Below, piece after piece: positions 54,801-64,000 of a DNA stretch of 64,000 nucleotides. The stretch is taken from NCBI GenBank assembly GCA_041671045.1, contig JBAZCF010000002.1, positions 62,001 through 126,000 on the forward strand, given 5' to 3'. Position 1 is the stretch's first letter; each line of letters begins with the position of its first letter. The notes under the pieces are model-generated. The model did no database searches, had not been told where the DNA came from, and worked only from the letters and a program-made list of their open reading frames with translations. This stretch comes from Parachlamydiales bacterium. Its GTDB lineage: Bacteria; Chlamydiota; Chlamydiia; Chlamydiales; JABDDJ01. Made by a program: the position numbers and the translations under genes.

Positions 54801-57800
54801 TTTAGCATTGCCTATTGGATGGTAGAACTTCAGGTCTATTACGATTCTACCCGGTGGGGTGGTGGGGATTTTCCGGATGTCCGTACTGAGCTGTTGGCTA
54901 ACTTAAAAAACCATAAACTCAGCTTGAGGCTATTTCTAAAAAACGCGCAAGTATTATTGGTATTAAATAAGCCTAAATATATTAGAGAAGGATTCACCAA
55001 GGCCTTTTTAGAGACTGTTACAGAAGAATATTTTATATTAAAAATTGTGCAGGCGTTAGGTGCAGAGAAAGAAGTTAATTCCGAAGTTAATTCTGAGTTA
55101 CGAGCAGAGGCGGAGGCTTTTTCGTCGCATATCCAAGGGCCTTGCATAGAGTTCTTTAAAAATGCCGGTATGGAATACCGCGATGCGCTCTTAAACAGGC
55201 TCCTCCTCATCAGTAAGGTTGAGATTACAAATAGCTCTTGGTCCGGAGAATATCCCGCTTATAATAATGGCAAGAATACTATAGACCTTAGTACCGGTGA
55301 AATCTCAGAAAATAGTGGAGAAATCAAAAGTGACCTCCCGGAATGGGTCAAAAGTGAAAACTCATTCATTGAAGTGACTGGCGGAAAGTACAAATCGATT
55401 CATCGTGACTCTTTTAACAATTTCATCATTTATCCTCATGAGATAATGGTAAAAATTAATAACCGTCAGATCACTTATGTATCCCAAAAAGAAGATGACC
55501 GATCGCGTACTGTAAATATTCCCTTTGAAATAAGAGAGCTTTTGCCCGCTTATTTCACTCAGGATGCAATTTGTTGGTTATATGAAGGAGAAAGCCCTCG
55601 TATTGTCATCAAAAGGCAGCAACAGATTATTCTAAGTGTTAAATTAGAAAAATGGGAAAAGCCGGCTGATTGTAGTAAAGGTCATATTGAAGAGCTGGAA
55701 AAACAGGTAAAGTTAGAATTTAGGAAAGTCCAATCTGTAGAAGGATTGGGAAAATGGCAAAAATTGACACGTCAGTCGAGTATTTTAAAAAGAGCTTTAA
55801 ATGCGGACAAGGATGAGCCATTTTATCATATTAGGGAAGTAATACGTCCGGATGGCAAGATATACGTCATGCCTCAAAGCCTGCCAGCATTAATATCCCT
55901 CCTGGCGATTTTCGAACCTAAAATGGAAAAAATAGTTTGTTGGAAGAATCCCGATTCAAATTCCATTGCAGAGGTTGAGATAGAAAGTATCGGTATACGC
56001 TTTCATGTGATTGATGGCACGGATAAGTTGTATTTTCACGGAACTAATACCTATCATCTATGCATAGAGAAAGAGATTCCTCAGCTTCCTGTGGGGATGC
56101 ATTACCTTGTTTTGAAAGAAGGAAATTCTTATAGGGTTAAGCTGCCGTTAGTCATTCTCCACAAGAGCATCAAGTCAGATGGCGGTTTGCAGAAGATTGA
56201 AGTACGGCAACAGCTTTCAACGATTGATGCCTGGATAGATCTTGAGCTTAGTAGGGGAGTACTGCAAGGACGTACAACAGAGCAAAAGCTGTATCTCATC
56301 TATCTTCAAGCGATATCTAATGCCTACGAAGAAGCACTTGATGGGCTGAACCAGCTACTGCCACTTAAAAATTTCAGCGAGAACGAGCTGAAAATAATTT
56401 TGTGGGTGCAGAACCTCCTTAAATCTAATATTAAACGATGTCATCCACAGGCTTTAGTTTTACTTATCCGACTCATATTACTCCAAAGAAGGGATGCCTA
56501 TAAATTCAAGGTCAATCCCCTAACCTTTATTTCTGCTGTAGAAGTTGCAGGCATCTATAAAACCTATCTTAAGATGCAAAGCAACTTATTAGAACATAAA
56601 CTAAGGGTATCAGAGGAAAAAGCATTCCTTAAGTTTCTTCAGGAGTTGATGGAGAATGAAAATAGCACTTCTAATGCAAAAGCAGGGAGCTTACAAGATC
56701 CTAATGAGAGAGTGCATTATAAGTTTACAGATTTGTTATGGGATCAATTGGGATGGACGCGTTCCGTCAGCCTGAATGAATACCAATTGTTTAATGATTT
56801 TAAAAGGCGCTGGCTTTACTTAAATGGTCATGAAGTCGAAGTAGGAGCGCAAGTTCCTACCAAGCTACCCGAACTGATGCTGGATTTCAATAAAGATTCC
56901 AAGAAAAATATTTCTTCTTTCCAACTAGCCGAGGTATTACAGACAGGTTCCCGCTATACCGCTAAAGGAGGCGCCTTATCCTATTACATCTACTCCAGTG
57001 ACAAGATGTTTAAGGACAATTTTCTCTATTTTTATCGGGTAATATTGATGGGAGAAGCAGGAGAGAAAAAGCGCCTTGAAACTCTCTTAAAAGTTAATAC
57101 CCATTTGAAATATTATCCTGAAGGATCTCCTTATCGTAACCTGCTTTATGCTTTGATGCAATCCAATGCTACCCTCCCTAATGTGGAAAGTATATTTAGG
57201 GTGTTGGATTCGACATTGAAGGATGCTGCAAAATTTCAAAGCCTGAAAGGAATAGCAGAGAAAATATTATTGGCGGGTAAGGTAAAATTCAAGCTCTGGA
57301 AAGAAATAAGCAAGTTTGTAGACACCTTAGTGATATTGGGTGGGACTTGGATTACAAGCCAGTTGGAATCCACTGTCAAGCCTTCGGAGAATACTTTCCC
57401 CCCTGCAGTCAGTCAGGTAAGCCTGAACTGGAAAACGAAAAATCTTAATGATGTAGAAAAGTATTTTAAGAAAGTATGTGAAAATTTATTAGAACAATAT
57501 TTTGACCGGAACTTTTTTGAAGAGCCTGTACAGCCTCTTTTTGATCCAAGCACAGTCAAAGACCTAGCATTGAAAGCTAGGATCGAAGCCTTGAACAATG
57601 AAATCAAGCTTTACCGTGCAGAAGTAGGAAGAACTCCAAGCTTCACTTTCAAATCCGAACAGGACGTCGACGAGTGCAAAGACGCTATTGAAAAGATTTG
57701 CATCCGATTAAAAAGTCTTCTCCAGACCCAAGCGGTGATTATCCTCTGGAAAGCTAATCAGACTAAACAACGCAGTGATAAATCGAATTTATTCGATAGG

Positions 57801-60800
57801 AATTACGGTACAGGGAGACGGATCAAAGTAACTTGGAACGATCTTCAAGTCCTTTTTGATCGCAATGACCCCGCTTTTTTTCAACAACTCACCTATTTGA
57901 ATTTGAGCCAAGCTGCCAAACTCATGGAAGAATATGCTTTGCTTCTAGTTAATATTCGTCATCTCTCCAGATTAGAAGTGTGTTTAAATTTTCTAAGGCT
58001 TGCCAAGGTTCCCGGGGAGTCCATGGAAGTTATAAAGGTCCTTCACTCTCAAGTAGGGGATGTTTTAGCTGCCCCCTGTCTTTATACACATTCAGTTGAA
58101 AATCGTGATTTGCTTCTGGTCGAAGCTTCTCAAGGAAGTTTTTTAAGGGTTATTTTTGGAGAGACCTCGCAGTTGACGTTAATAGAAGCTGCCGGAGCAT
58201 CCTCATCCAGGGATATAAGTATAAAATCCCAAACAGGCTCCGGAAAATCCGACTATTTGAGCAAGCTTATTGCGCGAAGGGCGATGGAGAAAGGACTTGT
58301 CATCCAAACTGTGCCTGATACTCATGAAATGGTTAGCTCTCTGCAAACACAAAAGCTATTGAATTCCTATTTTGGAAGGAAAACAGACCGTTTTGAGTTT
58401 GATGCGGGTAGAATAATCAATCCCCATTCGGTTCAATTTGATTATGATGAGTTTGTAGAGCATTTGGCTAACGGGACAATGCCAAATATGACACATTACT
58501 CCCAACAGATGTTTGAAGTGTATTTTATCTGGACAGCCTTAAAAGCAAGTAAATCCATTCCCAGTGCAAATACGAAGGCAATCCTTGCAGGATTTATCAA
58601 ACAATTGCGCTTATGGTCTCAAAGTACAAACATCATTGATGAACCTGACAGGCAAACACCTTTAGATATGGTAATCATTGCGTATGGCACACCGCAAAGA
58701 ATTTCTGATGAGCATGTAGAGCTTATCGATTGTGTGGTTGAGGCTTTAATTGATCCCCAAATGGGGCCTTTGGTAAAGATCCAGCAAAATCAGCACCCTA
58801 TGCTTCATGAGTCTGATTTCCAAAATATCGTTATTCCTTATGTCGTCGAATTTGTGCTGAACAGACTGAATATCGAACCCGAATTTGCGGATGAATTCAG
58901 AGGTTTTGTTACAGGTAAAAGGAAGAGTCCGGCCTGGCTGGCGACACATCCGCAGAAGGAAAGCATTTACCTATTGTATGGATTATTGACAGAGCAACTG
59001 GGTTCTGCCCTTGAAGGATATGTCGATAATGATTACGGCTTATACAAATTGCATTTTAATACTAAGAAATTTGCCGGCCCCTATTTGACGACAAATACAC
59101 CTAAAGAAAAAGATACGGGTCCTTCACAATATTTTAATTATGATTCCACCTTCTTACGCACTTTAATTACTTATCTGGTCAACGGGCTGGATGTGGACCA
59201 GACGATAAAAACATTCTCTATACTCAAAGAGTCTGTAGCTAAAGCCTTGGCGGAAGGGAAAACAACGGAAGATATAAAAGATTATAATAATATCAAAGAA
59301 TTGATAGGCAATCCGGACTTGAAATTAGCGGATTTAACGGAGCAGGATGTCCGAGAATTACATCCCTTAGTACGCCTTAATCCATTTTTTATCCGTACAT
59401 ATGTCAAAGTACTTGTAGCTGAACAGATTTCCTTCTTTAACCAGATGATCATTTCAACGCCGTCAAATCACCGCAGTATGTTTAAGAAGACAATAGGATT
59501 TACTGCAACGCCTCTTCCAATAATTCAACAAGGGCCAAAAGCAGAAATCTTTGAAGTGGAAGGTATTGAAGGGGGTTCCACCCATCTTATGTTGAAATGG
59601 GGCGCAGATCCGGAAGGGATAAAGATTGTTCCGGACGGTTCTCCTCAAGAGCTAAGTAAGGTAACGTGTGCCATCGTCAACAATGATCCTAAGGCCCGAC
59701 AGATTATCGATGCGGGTGGGCAATTTAAAGGGTTGAAGAACGTGGATATTGCCAATGAGTTGGCAAGCAATGGCCAAAAGTGCGAATCCATTATCTTCTT
59801 CAACGAAAGTTCGCAAGTTTTTGAGTTAAAAGATGTCCGTACCCAGGCCGTTTTGCATATCGGGGAAGATATATTAGATCCTGAGAAATATCTTGTGTAT
59901 TTAGATAGAGCCCGTTCCTTTGCAACTAATATAGAGCTTGTTTTAGATGCTATTACATATGTTTTGCTTGATTTTAAGATGACTAAAGATGCTCTAGATC
60001 AGGCTCAAGGACGTACATTTAGGGATAAGCCTCACCAGAGAAAAAGCAAGCTCCTATTGCAATATTCTCAAGCTAAAATCATATTCGGCCAGCCCGACAT
60101 AAAAAATATCTACGAGTTGTTAATTTATTTTATGCAGAATCAGCAGGATAAAAGATTCTACCTGAACTATCTTTCGCAAAAACAGCTTCTGGAAAACCTC
60201 TTACGCAGGCCGTTGATTTGCCTAATGCTAGGAGCTAAGCCTGAACAATTAGCTAAAGGCGTTCTCGAATTTGAAGACGATGTGGATGTTTCTAAAACTC
60301 TCTCCTTAGCTAGAGCTTTTGAAAAAGTTCTTGTCACAACAGTCTCCGGCAAAGCAGAAGATACGTATGGAAAATTTATCGACCTCATTCCTGCTTTAAG
60401 GGAATTGGTAAGCGATAAAGAAGCTGTCCAAAAGAAATTAATGACATTAAAAGCTGTTCCGGCAGATTTGAAAGCACATATCAACCAGAATGTTGAAGAA
60501 TTGGCAGACAGCTGGAAAATACCGTCTATAGGAAGACAGTTGGAGGGATATGTTAAAGGTTCACAAGAGATTGGTACCGAGCTAAAAGCGCATGAAGAGT
60601 TCCATCAAGAAAGCAAAATGGTAAAACAGGATGTCGTTTTAGAAAAACACATTCTAAGGAATGCTACGCAGTGGGATCCTAATTTTAACTACCATACCTT
60701 AGGTTGGGAACGCCCCCTAAAGCTGCAAGGAATTGCGATTACGATTGAAAAATATGCTTCAAGATTGTTTGAAGATTGGCTTCAATCCTTAGATAAATTT

Positions 60801-61616
60801 GACGCTTGGTTGAAAGCTAAAGAAAACCTGTCCACTTTCCATAAATTTGTCTTTAAACCTCTTAGAGTCTTGCCTATCATTGCATACGCATTTACGATGT
60901 TGGGTTTGCTTTTCGGTCAGCTTGCTTCCTACGCTCTAGGACAAAATCAGCTGTTGGCAACGCGAATCTTCCGTCAAAAAGATATTTTAGAAAACTATAT
61001 TGAAGAAAAATATAATCCGATCCTGAAAAATAAGAATTCTAATCTTTTAGTGACGAACAATTTCATGCGGCAGTATCCGGTGGTTTGGGGTGAAAGAAGG
61101 CAGCTGCCTAGGAGCGATGAGGATAAACCTTTACAGATAGCCCTGGTTATTTATGACGAAACCACCTTTTATGGGAATCGTATTCAGACCATTCTCTTAA
61201 GTCCTGAAGAGGCAGAGTTTTTCCAGAACTATCTGATGAAGCACCAGGTCTCCGGACAGGAATATAAAAAGCGCTCGCTTTGCCTTTACGACATAAGAAA
61301 TAACCGCATTAGCTGTTCGGGAAAATTCCGTTTGAGTGTTGAAATGCTGCATAACCATTCGGATTTCAATGATCAGATTTTAGATGCAAAGCTTGACTAT
61401 GGTATTACTAAGTTCACCGAGGATGAAAAGACCCGTATCGCGAATTTATCCTCGGTGATTTCTGATGAGCCCCCCAGGGAACCTATCTCACACTATGCTG
61501 AATCTAATATGCTTAAAGAATACCTTGTTGATTTCGTCCACAAGAATTGTCCTAAGAAACAGCAGGAGATCTCGGAGCTTTTTAAAAAAATACCTAGGGT
61601 ATTGCAACAGTTATAG
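51822..61616 (+). CDS. Second giant DUF3638-like ATPase protein, divergent paralogue
   Basis: The 3,264-residue protein repeats the plan of its neighbour with weaker sequence: Walker A SQTGSGKSDYL (Lys2142), DEPD (2273-2276) where the partner has DEID, GPYLTTNTPKEKDTGPS (2419 onward) where the partner has VPYEGAGIP, GFTATP (2559-2564) and QAQGRTFRD (2727-2735). Spacing between motifs is similar in the two (about 135, 290 and 165 residues here). Motif segments after the core also match (YDETTFYGNRIQTILLSPEEAEFF versus IETRTGIVSVQLSKKEAGQF). The N-terminal part shares a strand pattern with its partner (LPFGWVNSTTQSHFLLARI). One hydrophobic segment lies near 3015-3040 (IAYAFTMLGLLFGQLASYA). No signal peptide. 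A host-directed or protein-remodelling role is inference. Confidence 0.82.
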   Translation: MTFRIVELNSSYKILPSLPQSDLSVVENLVLKKAYEIQEAQLSSNKHLDENSWLNHGHPLKQVDVEISWDLFALFAGDAFIGEVPIGRVDNAYQAAKYISEILKAQSQNLAGLELSTLELLNLETYSRELDSIMEIIEKYNHLRRVLAREGITENERTENIKITASALLEKFKQARSGWLPFGWVNSTTQSHFLLARIEDDRFTFITMGAGSSFHNPIIDFRENRVRDAKIVDPIDQDYRFQCFKTLANVNEEALYSMEFFETLLELNTRHAWDRNFHADEHNIFEGIPKLLGGIFLEPLSQEKYPDLYVKNSRGPTCTGKVLMRGMHLHFTKLFSEGNPEINLGTEFYKLQKLLIHSHLLVSICMKHLRNGSFERLTYINAKFIGDIVNNLRDEQKKLYLRGKEENSFFVGLTATLNDIDARLKQYENEILDIQRKIVMTPASPAIENSVEQKNLITFPALEISTYSNVSRVKCSYVTSEIDEVQSNLSPLIGISFTTLGDLEKLFKAISTLYVTFTDTASKLNQDLEALNYEDRQAWLKLTRDVYLELIVNLPSVVSIQGGEASKNFWEHISPDQCPVIFQNIYSLMRTILQFDSRIINPHHQHDAKGLIAINSCLAILDVLARLDPENRLEGAPGIAVQSFLSDIKAADFLVMNERWHNKLKELVYYFTQDESQRKLSINSEKWSVWNLDFTEWLMKAEQVNSVEAAQKELGSLFAVGLPANENGSPIIDENLLLPSKVLWWGGKLQDDSLYKDPTLIFYRRFLSQGGDAEHSLLHQIAHIVQESPDSTDRLLPKQVHDLRQACWLAQLYARPNALSRNVMLSRAVQKNIHLKLVEKTSVPLCYEIESYLDDVLLSPSTAVAGKYLVDSIREDQFAVRHKFKELVNKRSSSNEIIYTSTAIEDLDLDLVKAVRFCACNGYDNLNSAIKLAESRLDLLRQGAFRDWIRRELFRAGRLPTQLKNIPLYGNELKEFFNKALIECKEVGDWISWFSIAYWMVELQVYYDSTRWGGGDFPDVRTELLANLKNHKLSLRLFLKNAQVLLVLNKPKYIREGFTKAFLETVTEEYFILKIVQALGAEKEVNSEVNSELRAEAEAFSSHIQGPCIEFFKNAGMEYRDALLNRLLLISKVEITNSSWSGEYPAYNNGKNTIDLSTGEISENSGEIKSDLPEWVKSENSFIEVTGGKYKSIHRDSFNNFIIYPHEIMVKINNRQITYVSQKEDDRSRTVNIPFEIRELLPAYFTQDAICWLYEGESPRIVIKRQQQIILSVKLEKWEKPADCSKGHIEELEKQVKLEFRKVQSVEGLGKWQKLTRQSSILKRALNADKDEPFYHIREVIRPDGKIYVMPQSLPALISLLAIFEPKMEKIVCWKNPDSNSIAEVEIESIGIRFHVIDGTDKLYFHGTNTYHLCIEKEIPQLPVGMHYLVLKEGNSYRVKLPLVILHKSIKSDGGLQKIEVRQQLSTIDAWIDLELSRGVLQGRTTEQKLYLIYLQAISNAYEEALDGLNQLLPLKNFSENELKIILWVQNLLKSNIKRCHPQALVLLIRLILLQRRDAYKFKVNPLTFISAVEVAGIYKTYLKMQSNLLEHKLRVSEEKAFLKFLQELMENENSTSNAKAGSLQDPNERVHYKFTDLLWDQLGWTRSVSLNEYQLFNDFKRRWLYLNGHEVEVGAQVPTKLPELMLDFNKDSKKNISSFQLAEVLQTGSRYTAKGGALSYYIYSSDKMFKDNFLYFYRVILMGEAGEKKRLETLLKVNTHLKYYPEGSPYRNLLYALMQSNATLPNVESIFRVLDSTLKDAAKFQSLKGIAEKILLAGKVKFKLWKEISKFVDTLVILGGTWITSQLESTVKPSENTFPPAVSQVSLNWKTKNLNDVEKYFKKVCENLLEQYFDRNFFEEPVQPLFDPSTVKDLALKARIEALNNEIKLYRAEVGRTPSFTFKSEQDVDECKDAIEKICIRLKSLLQTQAVIILWKANQTKQRSDKSNLFDRNYGTGRRIKVTWNDLQVLFDRNDPAFFQQLTYLNLSQAAKLMEEYALLLVNIRHLSRLEVCLNFLRLAKVPGESMEVIKVLHSQVGDVLAAPCLYTHSVENRDLLLVEASQGSFLRVIFGETSQLTLIEAAGASSSRDISIKSQTGSGKSDYLSKLIARRAMEKGLVIQTVPDTHEMVSSLQTQKLLNSYFGRKTDRFEFDAGRIINPHSVQFDYDEFVEHLANGTMPNMTHYSQQMFEVYFIWTALKASKSIPSANTKAILAGFIKQLRLWSQSTNIIDEPDRQTPLDMVIIAYGTPQRISDEHVELIDCVVEALIDPQMGPLVKIQQNQHPMLHESDFQNIVIPYVVEFVLNRLNIEPEFADEFRGFVTGKRKSPAWLATHPQKESIYLLYGLLTEQLGSALEGYVDNDYGLYKLHFNTKKFAGPYLTTNTPKEKDTGPSQYFNYDSTFLRTLITYLVNGLDVDQTIKTFSILKESVAKALAEGKTTEDIKDYNNIKELIGNPDLKLADLTEQDVRELHPLVRLNPFFIRTYVKVLVAEQISFFNQMIISTPSNHRSMFKKTIGFTATPLPIIQQGPKAEIFEVEGIEGGSTHLMLKWGADPEGIKIVPDGSPQELSKVTCAIVNNDPKARQIIDAGGQFKGLKNVDIANELASNGQKCESIIFFNESSQVFELKDVRTQAVLHIGEDILDPEKYLVYLDRARSFATNIELVLDAITYVLLDFKMTKDALDQAQGRTFRDKPHQRKSKLLLQYSQAKIIFGQPDIKNIYELLIYFMQNQQDKRFYLNYLSQKQLLENLLRRPLICLMLGAKPEQLAKGVLEFEDDVDVSKTLSLARAFEKVLVTTVSGKAEDTYGKFIDLIPALRELVSDKEAVQKKLMTLKAVPADLKAHINQNVEELADSWKIPSIGRQLEGYVKGSQEIGTELKAHEEFHQESKMVKQDVVLEKHILRNATQWDPNFNYHTLGWERPLKLQGIAITIEKYASRLFEDWLQSLDKFDAWLKAKENLSTFHKFVFKPLRVLPIIAYAFTMLGLLFGQLASYALGQNQLLATRIFRQKDILENYIEEKYNPILKNKNSNLLVTNNFMRQYPVVWGERRQLPRSDEDKPLQIALVIYDETTFYGNRIQTILLSPEEAEFFQNYLMKHQVSGQEYKKRSLCLYDIRNNRISCSGKFRLSVEMLHNHSDFNDQILDAKLDYGITKFTEDEKTRIANLSSVISDEPPREPISHYAESNMLKEYLVDFVHKNCPKKQQEISELFKKIPRVLQQL

Positions 61617-61921
61617 GTTTTTGGGTATACTAGGGGTAGAAGTTATATCTTTGTCCGCTGGTTTGGAGAACTGGAATCATAGCCAATCGACGATAATTAT
61701 TTTTTTTGGTGGCCACGACGCGTTTCTTCCTGTGGGTTGAAATGGAAACGGCCTGTTTATACAAAAAATGTTGATAGTGCTCATTCCACCTTTCCGGCGG
61801 CTTTTTTCTACCCCTGATGACGTCCTATTCAGGAATTCTTTTGCATTTCTTGATTCTTGTGTCTTTCTATTAATCTTTCTACTTGGTATTAATTTTTTTA
61901 TATATAGTTTACCGAGTGATT
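61617..61921. other. Intergenic region before sdhC
   Basis: These 305 bases hold no convincing gene; short frames overlapping it lack starts or continue into sdhC in another frame. The region should carry the sdh promoter, but no hexamer pair with 16-18 spacing stands out. A frame with a TTG start at 61883 reaches sdhC, but the ATG at 61922 is the better start. Confidence 0.5.
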
Positions 61922-62860
61922 ATGTCTCTGCTTCCTTCCGATTTTGTATGGCGAAAATTGCACTCTCTTGCAGGAATCTTTCTTGTCTTATATGTAATTT
62001 TCCACCTTGTGACAAATTCCCAGGCTGCGCTTTGGCTGGGAGAAGATGGTAAAGGATTTATCCATGATGTACAGTTTATTCATAACCTCCCTTATCTGAT
62101 CCTTGTAGAAATCCTACTCTTAGGTGTTCCATTCGCTATCCATATGGGATGGGGGGTTGTTTACGCTTATCAAGCCAGGATAAATTCCTATTCTACAGAT
62201 GGCAGTACACCTTCCCTGTCGGAATACCCCCGCAACCACGCATTTACTTGGCAAAGAATTACCTCATGGATTCTGCTTTTTGCGATTATTGGCCATGTCG
62301 TCCATATGCGGATTTATAATTATCCGGCCTCCGCATTAAAGGGTGATCAAAAATATTTTGTGCAGCGGGTAAGCGATGATCCGGGCTTGTACACCGTGGC
62401 AGAACGTTTAGGGGTTAAAGTATTAAATGCAGAACAAGTAGCTGCGCAGATACCCGCACCCCAAGTCAACATACCCCAAGATACTCCCCCCGAAGCAGCA
62501 ATCCTGTTGCGTGAACAAGCCGCACGCCAGCAAGTTGCCTGGGAAGAGGCCCTTCACCAATGGCCCCTGCATTCCGGCCAATCTCTCATCATCGCAAAAG
62601 ATTTTGGGACGGCAACCTTATTTATGATCAGGGACACTTTTAAAGATCCCTTAATGGCGGTGCTGTATAGCATATTTGTCGTCGCCACTTGCTTTCACAC
62701 CTTTAATGGCTTATGGACGGCATTGATCACATGGGGCATCACCCTTAATCCTCCTATCCAACAAATCTCAAGATATTTTTCCGTCGCATTAATGCTATTA
62801 ATCATGGCTTTAGGGCTTGCTGCAGTATGGGGAACTTATTGGCTGAACTTAAGGATTTAA
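61922..62860 (+). CDS. sdhC: Succinate dehydrogenase cytochrome b558 subunit
   Basis: From ATG 61922 (GAG seven bases upstream) the protein has 312 residues and five membrane helices: HSLAGIFLVLYVIFHLV, LVEILLLGVPFAIHMGWG, WILLFAIIGHVVHM, FVVATCFHTFNGLWTAL and LMLLIMALGLAAVWG. His residues in the first four helices fit the two-haem, one-subunit anchor of the Bacillus subtilis type, which links succinate oxidation to quinone. A hydrophilic insert of about 90 residues separates helices three and four. sdhA follows after five bases. Confidence 0.9.
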   Translation: MSLLPSDFVWRKLHSLAGIFLVLYVIFHLVTNSQAALWLGEDGKGFIHDVQFIHNLPYLILVEILLLGVPFAIHMGWGVVYAYQARINSYSTDGSTPSLSEYPRNHAFTWQRITSWILLFAIIGHVVHMRIYNYPASALKGDQKYFVQRVSDDPGLYTVAERLGVKVLNAEQVAAQIPAPQVNIPQDTPPEAAILLREQAARQQVAWEEALHQWPLHSGQSLIIAKDFGTATLFMIRDTFKDPLMAVLYSIFVVATCFHTFNGLWTALITWGITLNPPIQQISRYFSVALMLLIMALGLAAVWGTYWLNLRI

Positions 62861-62865
62861 GCACT

Positions 62866-64000
62866 ATGGCACCAAACCATCATAAGGAAGTCATTGTTGT
62901 CGGAGGTGGACTTGCAGGTCTTTCTGCTGCAATGAAATTAGCTGAATTAGGCTGCAAAGTAAAGATCGTCTCCGTTACCAAAGTCAAGCGTTCTCATTCT
63001 GTTTGTGCGCAAGGAGGAATCAATGCGGCTATCAATAGTAAAGGTGAGAAGGATTCTCCTTTAATCCATGCCTATGACACCATTAAAGGAGGGGATTTCC
63101 TTGCCGATCAGCCGCCAATACTAGAGATGTGCTTAGCTGGACCTGCTATCATACGTATGCTGGATCGTTTTGGATGTCCATTTAACCGTACCAAGGAAGG
63201 TAAGCTTGACTTCCGAAGATTTGGAGGCACTCTATACAATCGCACAGCCTTTTGCGGAGCTTCTACAGGCCAGCAATTACTTTATGCCTTAGATGAACAA
63301 GTTCGCAGATATGAAGTGAAAGGATTAGTCGAGAAATTTGAACATCACGAATTCATGCGTCTAGCCTTAGATAGCCAAGGCGTAGCGCGAGGCATCGTGA
63401 TGATGGACTTATTTAACTTAAATCTGGAAGTTCTAAAAGCCGATGCTGTCATCATTGCTACGGGCGGTCCCGGGCTGATATTCAAAAAATCCACGAATTC
63501 CACATTCTGTACGGGGGCAGCCAATGGACGCCTCTATATGCAGGGCATGGCGTATGCCAATGGAGAATTCATTCAGATACATCCAACAGCCATTCCAGGA
63601 GAAGATAAGCTCCGGCTGATGTCGGAATCGGCCAGAGGGGAAGGAGGACGCATATGGGTGTGGGGAGATTCTTCTAAGTTTATTGTAGCACCTTCCGGTC
63701 AGACTATTCCTTGCGGCAAAACCGGTGAGCCTTGGTATTTTCTTGAGGAAATGTACCCTGCCTTCGGCAATCTTGTGCCCCGTGACATAGCTGCTAGGGA
63801 AATATTGCGTATTTGTGAACTAGGAATGGGTATCGAAGGTAAAATGCAGGTATATCTGGATGTTTCCCATCTGCCGGAAGCGACCCAGCATAAGTTGGAT
63901 TCTATTTTAGAAATCTATAAGAAGTTTACAGGCGAAGATCCTAGAAAAGTACCGATGAGAATATTCCCTGCAGTCCACTATTCCATGGGGGGCGCTTGGG
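62866..64000 (+). CDS. sdhA: Succinate dehydrogenase flavoprotein subunit, 5' part
   Basis: The frame runs off the right edge, giving the first 378 residues. The FAD-binding GGGLAGLSAAMKLAELG, the covalent-FAD His44 in SHSVCAQGGINAA, and the active-site region HPTAIPGEDKLRLMSESARGEGG are intact, followed by YPAFGNLVPRDIAAR and HYSMGG. It oxidises succinate to fumarate in the TCA cycle as part of complex II. The sdhC-sdhA order matches Chlamydia and Bacillus operons; sdhB is expected just beyond the edge. Confidence 0.95.
   Translation, partial: MAPNHHKEVIVVGGGLAGLSAAMKLAELGCKVKIVSVTKVKRSHSVCAQGGINAAINSKGEKDSPLIHAYDTIKGGDFLADQPPILEMCLAGPAIIRMLDRFGCPFNRTKEGKLDFRRFGGTLYNRTAFCGASTGQQLLYALDEQVRRYEVKGLVEKFEHHEFMRLALDSQGVARGIVMMDLFNLNLEVLKADAVIIATGGPGLIFKKSTNSTFCTGAANGRLYMQGMAYANGEFIQIHPTAIPGEDKLRLMSESARGEGGRIWVWGDSSKFIVAPSGQTIPCGKTGEPWYFLEEMYPAFGNLVPRDIAAREILRICELGMGIEGKMQVYLDVSHLPEATQHKLDSILEIYKKFTGEDPRKVPMRIFPAVHYSMGGAW

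Noticed and set aside
1..64000. CRISPR arrays, rRNA genes, insertion sequences, integrases
   Set aside because: None seen: no regularly spaced repeats, no rRNA-like stretches, and no transposase or integrase reading frames.

Overview
This 64 kb window looks like chromosome from a chlamydia outside the Chlamydiaceae, that is, one of the amoeba-associated 'environmental' chlamydiae. The evidence is a set of chlamydial-style housekeeping genes (recA, ispA, rpsT, rarA, mcsB-mcsA, frr-pyrH, eno, the sdhC-sdhA start) embedded among very large, AT-rich, eukaryote-like genes. The DNA strand of a host-adapted intracellular bacterium is suggested by U-box domains, ankyrin repeats and giant DUF3638-type proteins. 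The genus cannot be fixed from the sequence alone.

Layout. 0-2 kb: end of a MORN/YwqK-like gene, then umuD-umuC (DNA polymerase V). 2-4.1 kb: a short paralogue of the giant helical family found at 17-27 kb. 4.4-16.7 kb: mostly ordinary genes: recA, ispA, a DUF2608 HAD-like gene with a striking upstream palindrome, a nucleotidyltransferase with a decayed copy of its 3' end nearby, a CocE-type hydrolase, rpsT, an LD-carboxypeptidase, a secreted HAF-repeat-like protein, a YheT-like hydrolase, rarA and tspO. 16.8-27.5 kb: two tandem genes for proteins of about 1,600 residues, each ending in a recognisable U-box (E3 ubiquitin ligase) domain, followed by a small membrane protein. 27.6-30.3 kb: a CDP-glycerol transferase-like gene and mcsB-mcsA. 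30.4-38 kb: an accessory island inserted between mcsA and frr (genes that adjoin in Chlamydia trachomatis). It holds a phosphoribosyltransferase-like protein, a secreted protein/porin/cytochrome c/DUF2231 cluster, a lipase-like hydrolase, and a 'mobile mystery' HTH plus Fic pair in which the Fic protein carries ankyrin repeats. It ends at tRNA-Lys and tRNA-Glu. 38.2-41 kb: frr, pyrH, eno. 41-61.6 kb: two divergently transcribed giant genes (3,540 and 3,264 residues), distant paralogues with DUF3638/DUF3645-like superfamily-2 ATPase cores. 61.9-64 kb: sdhC and the 5' part of sdhA.

How it fits together. Housekeeping functions cover recombination and repair (RecA, UmuDC, RarA), isoprenoid precursors, translation and ribosome recycling, UMP kinase, enolase and succinate dehydrogenase. 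The accessory material is what stands out: a three-member family of helical proteins of which two are probable secreted U-box E3 ligases, and a pair of giant ATPases whose nearest recognisable relatives are eukaryotic DUF3638 proteins. Both point to manipulation of, or gene exchange with, a eukaryotic host; that role is inference. Domain calls were made by reading motifs; no database search was run.
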